From Rallus limicola (Eukaryota; Chordata; Aves; Gruiformes; Rallidae): 64,000 bases of DNA. The notes under the pieces are model-generated. The model did no database searches, was not told the origin of the DNA, and worked only from the letters and a program-made list of their open reading frames with translations. Of this stretch, positions 55,734 to 64,000 are shown piece by piece. The position numbers and the translations under genes were made by a program. Numbering within the stretch: the stretch's first letter is position 1; each line of letters starts with the position of its first letter. The DNA lies in assembly GCA_022605955.1 (NCBI GenBank), contig JAKCOZ010000082.1, positions 213,501 through 277,500 of the forward strand, given 5' to 3'.

Positions 55734-55769
55734 AAGAGCATCTCTGGTGTTTGTTTGTTCTTCAGCATC

Positions 55770-56547
55770 CTCCAGGAGCAAAACTTGTCATATGCTGAGA
55801 CAATTTATCATCAATCTTTCCCACTCAATCTCTTTAAAACGTGGAATGAAAACTTAATTGGGATCCTTAAGGCATTGACACACAGCATTGCATTAATGAG
55901 TATTCCTTTAGCAGTCATTATCTTCCCCAAGGTTCAGAACAGGGTAATTATTTTTGCTCTGAGGATTTCTGATGACACCCCAAAGGCCCCCACATCACCA
56001 CATAATTTAGCAACCAATTACAACATCATTGCAGCATTCCTAAACTACAAAGCCAACAAAGGGAGAATCATACAAATTTCTTTTATTCTTAATTTTTTTC
56101 TGTGGGTTTTTTTTAATTTTGAGTTTTTCTTCCTGATATTTACTGTCATTTTTTGTTAAGATCAAAATTTCCTTTTTAGTGTTAAAAATGAGTGTGAAAA
56201 TACTACCAGAGCTTACTGGGATTTTATGAGGTCCAAGGAATTGGAATACCAAGATATTACCAGTAGGACACCAGTAGCTTTTCCACTTCTTTCTCCTCAT
56301 TGATTGTTAGGCAGCAACAATTATTTCATATTGTAGTTAAAGAAGTGTGACTAAGGGAAAGTGTAACCTATCAGAAGAGTTGTATTACTCATTGCTTACA
56401 CTCATATATGATTATCTCCTTACTAATTGGTATGGTATGATTTAAATTAACATCTGCCTGGTACTGACAATTCATGCATAGGCAAATTGCCCCAAAAAAG
56501 GCTCCAAAGATGAAGAGAGAGGAAGAACACCCCAAGACACACATTAT
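55770..56547. other. Intergenic sequence between converging G14 and G15
   Basis: AT-rich with T runs near 56090-56120. No gene recognised. Confidence 0.55.
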
Positions 56548-56566
56548 GATGCACCATACATTTAAT
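56548..56566 (-). terminator. G15 poly(A) signal and TGCATC element
   Basis: Minus-strand ATTAAA (56566-56561), 7 nt, TGCATC (56553-56548). Confidence 0.84.
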
Positions 56567-56855
56567 GTACCGCATAAGGAAGCAGTAGGGTGGAATATGG
56601 ATGAAACAAATCATCCATTTGAAGGCAATGCTTTACAGCTGGACATGCAGCTCCTACATGCAACAAAAGTTACATCTTTCACCTCACAGAGAAGGGCATT
56701 AAATGAGAAATGCCAAGCTCCTGCAGTCCCATTAGCTTAGGGAAAAGCTGAGGGTGGTCAGCAAGCGTATGACCATGGTCATGAAGTCAGTCCTGCATCC
56801 GGATCATGACTGTAAGCTTCTGGTTGCTCCTTTGTGGGCTTTTCCCAAGGCATCA

Positions 56856-57188
56856 TCATGGTCCACAGCGGTTGTAACGACGGTAGGACCTCCCATAAAG
56901 ACCACCTAGGCCTGAAAATCCAAGGCTCCCAAGTCCCAAGGAGCTGCCAGAGGAGATGGGGACCCCTCCAGCACTGAGAGCATCCCCTACAGCTGCAGAT
57001 GCTGAGGATCCCACTGTGGTGTTCTGGGGGAAGGAGCTGAGGATGGGTCCAGGCAGGGTCACCACCACGGGAGAGGGCTGGATCACGTATGTCGAGTCCT
57101 GGCACTGCCTGACACAGGGCTCGTTGCAGCTGTTGGCCAGAGGGGTTGGCCCACAGGAGGTGGGAGCACAGAGGTCGTAGCAGGACAT
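56856..57188 (-). CDS. G15: feather-type/feather-like corneous beta-protein
   Basis: Encodes 110 aa. It begins [20 protein letters not shown]. The head [18 protein letters not shown] and core [20 protein letters not shown] (39-58) have the Ser-Pro, Leu and Asn-Thr residues typical of feather beta-keratins. A feather-like stretch [20 protein letters not shown] follows (61-80). The tail [18 protein letters not shown] is scale-like, so the protein looks intermediate. It ends in CGP with TGA TGA TGC after it: one base change from TGC TGA would remove the usual last Cys. The acceptor GTGTTTCAG lies about 21 bp before the ATG; the intron is 58371-57210 (1162 bp). Confidence 0.94.
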   Translation of the reverse strand: MSCYDLCAPTSCGPTPLANSCNEPCVRQCQDSTYVIQPSPVVVTLPGPILSSFPQNTTVGSSASAAVGDALSAGGVPISSGSSLGLGSLGFSGLGGLYGRSYRRYNRCGP

Positions 57189-58372
57189 GGCTGTGAGGTG
57201 CAACTAGGTCTGAAACACAGGGGAGGAAGTCAATACAAGAAAGCTGTAATTATAGTCACATAATTAAAAGCTGCTGAGATGATGGAGAGTGCAAGAAACT
57301 AACTAGAGACCACATAAAGAATGGAAGAATGTCTTTGGTTTAGGTTGAAAGGAGACTTGGGTGAAGCCAAACCTCCTCTGCTACAGAGGAGAGTTCAAGG
57401 GGTAGCTCTACCTCCTCTTGGATAGCTCATTTCCCACAACACTCCTCCAGGGTGTGTGGAGTCCTGCAATAGGTGGGAAGCCAGAGACAAGGCTTATGAT
57501 CTCCTGTATGAGACAGCTAGGAGAAGCTTCCCACACAGAGGGAAGAAGGAAAAAAAATACCTCAGCAGGGAGAAGCAAGGAGCATAACCTGATAACGTGG
57601 CCCTCACCCATGAAAGGGAGCTGCTATCCTCCCCACAGATGGGCAAAAGAACAAATATCCTGCCTAATTCTTATTTAATCACACATATCACCACCACCTC
57701 TCCTTCCCCCCCCTTTCTTGTTTTCTCTGTAAGAGCAAATTACTTTCTGCCTGTTTCTAAAAGGGGTGGAAATAGGAGTTGACAGTGTCCAAAATTGATA
57801 AGCAAACAGGACAGACAGAAGCTTTACTATTGAAATTCCAGTCACAGGGGACAGAGGTGCTGCAAGGAAGATCTAATGCCAAAGTATTCAGAGCATCTTA
57901 GAAGAGGATTGAAATATTTCTGATCCCAAACTGCTCAGGAATTGAGAAGGATTGTTTTCATGGCATCCTGGTGCAAAGAGGGATATACTTTCAATATTGC
58001 TCAGCACACTGGAGAGTGTCTGAGCCCACTTTACTTATCTACAGAAAAAAAAATATCTCTGAGAAAGCCAAAATCTCTCTATAGCTTCTCCACATCCATT
58101 TCTAGTTGTGGAGCAGTTCACAGGCAGAGATTTGAACACCTTGGAATGGAACGATCCACAAAGGGAAACGGAGTCTGAAAGTCCTGCATCCAGCAATCAC
58201 CCCCCTTCAAAGAACAGCTGCCCTCTTTAAAGAGCCACTTGCACATCTCCCCCCCACACACTGGCAAAGAGCTTAAACCCTGAACTGCTACAGAAAAGAC
58301 AGTCTAGAAATAAGAACTGACAAAGGCAACAACAGCTCAGGACTCAAGGATAGCAAGGAGGTTCAGACTTAC

Positions 58373-58437
58373 CCTGTTCACCAAGGAGAATAAAGCAGAA
58401 GTGGATGGCAGCAGCTGCCTCTCTGCTGGCTTTTATA
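58373..58437 (-). promoter_or_regulatory. G15 TATA box and noncoding exon 1
   Basis: Minus-strand TATAAAAGC with TATAAAA at 58437-58431. Exon 1 ends at 58373 before CAGG|GTAAGT. Confidence 0.83.
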
Positions 58438-58995
58438 CTGTGCCCTAGATTACCTGAGGACTTGAGACATGTAGCTATTTACCAGCCAATTACTAAAGAC
58501 GTCTTGCATGCAAAATATCCCCATTTGATGATTTACTTTTCCCTCACTGTTTGTATTTGTTGCCTTGATGTCATTTCCTCACCATAATGTATGCATACCA
58601 CTGGAGAGGTTGCTTTTATCTTAGAATCTTATGAGACCAGCCAGTTCCTGGTCAGATCAACTGATTCATCTGCATTACTAAGGGAATTATTTTCCATTCT
58701 AAGGGCAGTATCTGCAATGTACATGATTTAGCACAGATGAATACGTATCTTATGTGAACTCCCCTGGGAAATGCCCCTCCCCTCTTCATGGACAGCATAG
58801 GTTTTTGACACATCATGCTTCAGCAAACCCAGAAATCACTATTTCTGGCTGGATGGGGCTGCAGGATTGTTAAATTCCTCTCAAACAGAGAGGTAAATTC
58901 AGAAGACAATGTTGTACAGATGGCACTTTGTAGAGCTGATTGCACTTTACCAGTCTCATAGGTACTTACTGGGAGTGGAGGGACCATGTTGATTA
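58438..58995. other. Upstream region of G15
   Basis: No coding exon. The minus-strand AAATCATCAAATGGGG at 58534-58519 resembles motif B in position (about 85-95 bp upstream of TATA) but only weakly in sequence. Confidence 0.45.
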
Positions 58996-59243
58996 AAGCT
59001 GAAGGAAGGAAGGTTTACATTGGATCTTAGGGGGAAGTTTGTTGTTTTGGGTTTTTTTTACAGAGAGAGTGGTGAGGGGCTGGAAGGGGCTGCCCGCCCC
59101 ATCCCTGGGGGTGTTCAAGGCCAGGTTGGATGGGGTCAACCTTGTGTAGCTCCAGGCCTGGAGGTTGGTGTCCCTGCCTGTGGCAGGGGGGTTGGAGCTC
59201 TGTGACCCTTGGGGTCCCTCCCAACCCAGACCAGTCTATGATA
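58996..59243 (+). mobile_element. CR1 3' fragment with an internal disruption
   Basis: The CR1 tail is interrupted by a T-rich string (GTTGTTTTGGGTTTTTTTTA, about 59040-59060) and lacks the usual CAGAGAGGGGGTGGGTG block. Confidence 0.88.
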
Positions 59244-60231
59244 CTGGTTTACTTTCTTGACTCAGGAGACAGGATGAAAGAGCAGCAGCAGTCTGATCTA
59301 CTCATTTAATATTAAGCTGCTATACTTCTATGAAGGAATTTGAGACACAGCTCTTCAATTTGGGAACTGAGCATCAAAGTCCTTCATCTAAGGGCTCTGC
59401 AGTTTCAACTTTTGCCTACATCAAACTCAGGGAAAGCAATTCAGGCCAGATTGAGGATGCATATGAATTTTAAGCTAGAGACACCAGTGCTCAAAGTCTT
59501 GCACAGGCTTACCTACGGGGTCATGAAAGTCACCTTTTACATTTGCCTCTAAATTATTATTTTACTGTGTCTTGCACTATTAAACAAAATTATGCACTAA
59601 ATTAATGGTGGCTACTTAGAGAAGTTTATCACAGTCTTGTTCTTTTTTTCCTCTTTAGAAAGCAAATAATGGTGCCTTCATTTTGCATGTTCTTAAAGAG
59701 CATTGCAAAGTGCAGCAATTCAATTTCATTTTCAAAGACAATTTCTAGATTAAAAAGTAATTGCATGCAATACATAAGCAGACTTTAGGGCAGGGATCAG
59801 TGTTCCAATCCTTCCTCTCCTAACGTTTAAATCACTTAGCTAGACATGCAAATTATCTCTGAGCTGTGAGTATCTTCATGAAGATCTCCTGGGAAATAAA
59901 TGCTGTTTGTGCACTTCTGAAGAAGAAAAGTCCTCCAAGTTCACAACACATTTTCATCAATGGTTCAGACATGCAAATAATACATTACCAGAAAATGAGA
60001 AGGTATGTGACACTATCTGAACACGATTGGGGTTTAAAATTTGTGACCAGGATTGCTAATGAAGTTCACAAACTTCCTCACATTATGTGGTGTCATAAAC
60101 TGGAGTCCTTCCATTCTTAACTTCAAATACAAGGGAGTATTTGTACAAAAATCACATGTTAAGAGTCCCATTCCAGTCACCAGATGTCCTTAGCTATGTG
60201 ATGACCCCCATCAGTGACACTACTGACTGAA
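59244..60231. other. Intergenic sequence, no gene seen
   Basis: Nothing recognised. Confidence 0.5.
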
Positions 60232-60560
60232 GCTCTCTGAAGGGAGCAGAGACACAGGAGGGGAATCAGCTTGTTCAAGGGCAGAGCCTGGCAGGACAAG
60301 GGGGCTGGAGTGAAGCTGGAGGAGGGAAGGGGGAGAGGAGATCTTAGGGGGAAGTTCTGTGCAGAGACAGTGGTGAGGGGCTGGAACAGGGTGCCCAGAG
60401 AGGGGGTGGGTGCCCTGTCCCTGGGGGTGTTCAAGGCCAGGTTGGATGGGGTCAACCTTGTGTAGCTCCAGGCCTGGAGGTTGGTGTCCCTGCCTGTGGC
60501 AGGGGGGTTGGAGCTCTGTGACCCTTGGGGTCCCTTCCAACCCAGACCATTCTATGATTT
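60232..60560 (+). mobile_element. CR1 LINE 3' fragment
   Basis: CTGAAGGGAGCAGAGACACA to ACCATTCTATGAT, common subfamily. Confidence 0.92.
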
Positions 60561-61051
60561 ACCAGTCTTTCCACATTGCACACACACAGACACCCTTCTG
60601 CAGTATCAGAATGTTGAAAAGCACAACCCTTTACAGCAATAACTACCTAAGAGAAGCATGTGGTTTTGAAATCAAATTCACCGAAAGTGAATAGTGATGA
60701 TAAAAAGAATCACAAGTCCTGCCCTAAAGGTGATTATATGTAAGGTTAGCTCAGCTGGCTCAACCTCCACATCCCAGGAACTGAAATATTTGGGATATTC
60801 CTCATTGGAATATTACAAAGAGTAGCAAAACTAAATCTCACAGTCACTTATCAGAGATTAAATTGCACGCTCAGGACTTAAATTAAAAGCTCTTGCTATG
60901 ACAGCAGGTGGCACTCCTGTAGGCCAGTGTGACCAAAATGCTAAAGAGCAGACCAAATTCCAAACCAAATTGAGTTTTGACTCATCCACATGTTGGGAAG
61001 GTGGAGTTGAGTCTAATGGAGCCAGGCATGTTTAATGGATGCAAACCAAAG
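60561..61051. other. Sequence upstream of the 61.2 kb orphan promoter
   Basis: No coding exon recognised. Confidence 0.5.
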
Positions 61052-61060
61052 AGATGAAAG
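61052..61060 (+). promoter_or_regulatory. Shared upstream motif A (orphan promoter)
   Basis: AGATGAAAG, about 190 bp upstream of the orphan TATA box, the same distance as in G7. Confidence 0.45.
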
Positions 61061-61247
61061 GGACACCACAGAGATCATGGTTTTCATCCAACGCCAGGCA
61101 ATAAACATCAACAGTAAACAAAACAATTCCACTGGTGGGAACCCTGCCATATGCAAAGAAAAAAAAAAACAACCCATAAGTTTAATGCAGGAACCAGTTA
61201 GTAAATGTGTAAGAATGTCTCAGACCCTCCAGGCAGCCTAGAGAAGC

Positions 61248-61299
61248 TATAAAAGCTCTTGCTCTCTTCAGAGCCTTCCTTCCACTTCCCTTACCCCTG
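61248..61299 (+). promoter_or_regulatory. Orphan beta-keratin-type promoter and exon 1
   Basis: TATAAAAGCTCTTGC at 61248, and a candidate exon 1 ending at 61299 before CCCTG|GTAAGC. TATAAAAGCTCT is shared with G5 and G7. No beta-keratin coding exon follows in the remaining 2.7 kb on this strand. It would be the divergent partner of G15 (2.8 kb between TATA boxes). Confidence 0.55.
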
Positions 61300-61385
61300 G
61301 TAAGCACAGCAGACACTACAGGTCTGGGTTCAGCTTCACCAAATCTGGTATTAAAATAGATTTTCACTGAGAGCCATGGCAAACA

Positions 61386-61565
61386 GGCTGCCCAGAGAGG
61401 GGGTGGGTGCCCCATCCCTGGGGGTGTTCAAGGCCAGGTTGGCTGGGGCCCTGGGCAACCTTGTGTAGCTCCAGGCCTGGAGGTTGGTGTCCCTGCCTGT
61501 GGCAGGGGGTTGGAGCTCTGTGACCCTTGGGGTCCCTTCCAACTCAGACCAGGCTGGGATTCTAT
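61386..61565 (+). mobile_element. Short CR1 3' tail
   Basis: CTGCCCAGAGAGGGGGTGGG to GGGATTCTATTAAT, 86 bp after the orphan donor. Confidence 0.92.
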
Positions 61566-63945
61566 TAATTACTTTGTGTCCTGTACAAATAGTTCACGTT
61601 ATTCTCTTTTTTCCCTATGGGACCAACTTGTTCCAACTACTCAGTGATAAATATTAACAGATGTGAGTTTATAAATAAAGATGGTATGAATGGTTCTTTT
61701 GTTCAGAGCCTGTGTATTCTACCATGCACTGGGGTTTATGCTGCTGCTTTATTTTCTAGTACCATGTTTTCTTGCACACATGCTGCCTGAATATGTAGAA
61801 CCCAGTCTAACGTGGTATGACATCCCCAAAGCAAACGCAGTAACAACTTGAGAGGCAGCTCCTGAGCTTGTCTTCCCTAGAAATTTCCTCTGTAGCATGA
61901 TAACCTATCTCATATTCTACAGCAGCAAAGGAAAAACACTCTGATTGACTACAAGACCAGAGAAATCTTTTACTTTGGGACTGTTCTTGTTGCTTTAATA
62001 AGTATCAACCCAAAGGCAACAGCTTGGGACAGAACAAAGGCTGAAAATGATGCTTGATGTTTGGTTTTCTTCTTGTTCTGAAGAAGGGAGCTGCATACCA
62101 GACCTTTCTGCTCCAGCTTCTGAATGCTCAAAGGAAAAATCCCGACTTTGGAAAGGGGTTCACCTCTGTGGAGAGAGGTTTGGTGCAGCTGATTAGAGGA
62201 AAGCTTAACAGAGAATTGAAGAAGAAGATAGCAGGGGTAGGAAAATGTACTGTGTCATTAGAAATGTTATTAGAAATGTCATTATCTGTCCATCTGAATA
62301 TGCAAAGACACCTTCACTATAGCACCTGAGCCATAACTCCTTCCAGCCATGCCAGTACTGTAGAACTGGAACTCATCTGCTGTGTTAGATATGCAGGCTG
62401 ACCTCCATAACAGAGGGCTGCTTTGCAACAGCTACAAATTAATGATAACTCCTTTGGAATGCATCCCCTTTGATCAAGCAATAGCATCAGTTGAAATGGC
62501 AAAAAAAAGTACATTACACATTTAATCCAGACCAACATTCTGCTGTGTTACAATATCAAACTGCTAACTTTCCATTCTCTCCTCTTGTCTATTGATGCCT
62601 TGAGCAACTATTAATAAAAGCTACTCCTTAAAAGTCTTAATTCTTTCATGAAACTGATGCACCCCCTTTAATTTAGCTCCACTAATAATTGCAGTCAATA
62701 TAGCTTTGTCAACACCTTTCCCTGACTTTAATTACAGTTCAGCATCAGGCTGTAGACACAGACCAAGACTTCAAGCAAGAAATTCCACAGGTATCAGGCT
62801 GGGAGCTGCTTGGGCTGCCTCAACACTGAATTGTCCAGAGCCTTCAGGGAGAACTTCTCAAACCATCTTCCTACAGGCTCCTCCCAGTCTCTAAAGTACT
62901 CTTATTGCAACACACACAACCCAGCTAGAATAAAGTGATGCCTGGTGGGCTCACATCAACTGGGAGGTAGGAGTCAGTTTATAAACACACAGAGAAAAAA
63001 CCTTTTCATTTTCTCCCAGACCAGCAAATCCTATCAACCACTTCCATTGCCAAAACACCACAAAACCATCTCTTTCTCTGCTCTGAGACTTACCAAGGCT
63101 TGATCTCAGTTGCCAAGAGGTGCTACACTCATCAGAAAGGACCAGGGCACACTCAAAGGGCTCCACCAGTTTGCCTTTGACATCCCTCCCACTATTTATG
63201 CTCTGAGCAAGCTCAGCTGTGCTCAGGAAAGGTATCATCTCCCCCTCCTTTTAAAGGGGTCTTCCCAAGTATCACAGATCCAAACTGGGAACAGATGAGT
63301 GGAGGTAGCACTTCAGAAAAGAGTTTATCCTTGTAATTTCTAGCATTCCTCATGCCCCTGTAGACTTTCCTGCTACATCTCACTGCCCTCTTATTACATC
63401 CACAGAAGGATAAGGAGCAGCACTATTCCCCTCAAGGAGCATTTCCCTGAAATTAGGCTATTTCCCTTCTCATTGAAAGGGAGATAATCCCCCTGCTCTA
63501 ATCAGTTTACTGCCCCATTGTCATCCCTCTTCAAAGATATTCAGCTCAAAACAAACATTTTCTCATGAAAGAGAAAACTTAAAACAGGTAATGGGTCTTT
63601 TTCCATCTCCATGGTGCAGTGGGTGAAGGGTCTTTGAAGTGTAAATAGTAGTAGATCTCTTCCTTTAAGGTTTCCTGGTTATTCAACAATAGGAGAGACC
63701 CCCCCATTGCAGGTGGACATCATCCCCTTCTAGCCTCCAATGTCTTGGGCTTGATTTATCACGTATAGACAAAATAAACACTTTTTTTGGGAACCAAAAT
63801 TAGACTTGTCCCACTTGGGCAATTGGAATGAAGTTATTTTCAGAGCCATTTCTAGGACTGATGACTTGTAAAGGGGCCTGTTTCACCATAGACAAGATAG
63901 AAAAGGGGCTGGGAGAAGAAAGAAGTACAGGCAGACTCAGGGTAT
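61566..63945. other. Intergenic sequence, no gene seen
   Basis: I looked for a coding exon for the orphan promoter and found none. A TGCATC at about 62460 has no proper hexamer at the usual spacing. A TATA-like TATTTATG on the minus strand near 63193 and a donor-like string near 63091 are too weak to call. Confidence 0.5.
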
Positions 63946-63964
63946 GATGCAGCACAAATTTAAT
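63946..63964 (-). terminator. Poly(A) signal and TGCATC element of a gene beyond the right edge
   Basis: Minus-strand ATTAAA (63964-63959), 7 nt, TGCATC (63951-63946): the cluster's 3'-end signature. Because transcription would run right to left, the coding exon must lie past 64000. Confidence 0.6.
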
Positions 63965-64000
63965 GAGGCTGAGGAATGGAAGGAAGCAATGTAAAGTGTA

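Larger units (their letters stand above)
54720..55769 (+). repeat. Right copy of the G13/G14 inverted repeat
   Basis: Begins at CCTCCATACTGGTGTGCATT just before the splice acceptor and ends at TTTGTTCTTCAGCATC past the poly(A) site. Confidence 0.9.

Noticed and set aside
62439..62466. Possible relic 3' end (ATTAAT with TGCATC) for the 61.2 kb orphan promoter
   Set aside because: The hexamer is non-canonical and the gap is about 15 nt or more, outside the range of the real genes.
63091..63199. Minus-strand TATA-like box and donor-like CCTTG|GTAAGT
   Set aside because: The candidate exon is longer than any other first exon in the cluster and no minus-strand coding exon follows before 61.5 kb.

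Overview
The window is vertebrate genomic DNA, almost certainly from a bird. It carries a dense cluster of corneous beta-protein (beta-keratin) genes interspersed with many 3' fragments of CR1 retrotransposons. The proteins are small, start with MSCYDLC-like or MSFxxx motifs, share the diagnostic core (V/L)[20 protein letters not shown], and have Cys-rich ends and Gly-Tyr/Gly-Ser tails. In known birds such genes lie in the epidermal differentiation complex and build the hard cornified layer of scale, claw, beak and feather. CR1 tails ending in ATTCTATG repeats fit a bird. I cannot name the species.

I support 15 beta-keratin genes, here called G1 to G15 from left to right. Each has the classic two-exon plan: a TATA box, a roughly 30-60 bp noncoding exon 1 ending in a GT donor, an intron of 93 bp to 1.7 kb, then one exon holding the 5' UTR tail, the whole CDS and the 3' UTR. 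G1 and G2 (+; 112 and 118 aa) form a distinct [19 protein letters not shown] type. G3 (-; 131 aa) is claw/scale-like. G4 (-) and G5 (+) are near-identical 155 aa scale-type proteins. G6 (-; 175 aa) and G7 (+; 214 aa) are longer Gly-Gly-Ser scale-type proteins. G8-G12 are five near-identical 126 aa proteins; four of them sit in a 2.33 kb inverted duplication (37.7-40.0 and 41.5-43.8 kb). G13 (-; 224 aa) and G14 (+; 206 aa) are long [16 protein letters not shown], claw-like proteins. G15 (-; 110 aa) has a feather-type core and lacks the terminal Cys.

Most genes from G4 onward are in head-to-head pairs, with related coding exons pointing away from a shared interval (G4/G5, G6/G7, G8/G9, G10/G11, G13/G14). 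Two further TATA/exon-1 units on the + strand (45.8 and 61.2 kb) have no coding exon and look like relics; the second would be the missing partner of G15. A 3'-end signature on the - strand at the right edge predicts another gene beyond the window.

Patterns I consider most worth following: (i) a shared 3'-end signature, an A(A/T)TAAA hexamer followed by TGCATC, exactly 7 nt apart in 11 of 16 ends; (ii) two shared upstream motifs, AGATGAAAG and CAATTTCATCACTTTG-like, at similar distances from several TATA boxes; (iii) homology tracts that start at the exon-2 splice acceptor, as expected if gene conversion acts on coding exons while promoters stay distinct; (iv) mosaic 3' UTRs. The rest of the window is intergenic sequence with decayed CR1 pieces and no other gene I can support.
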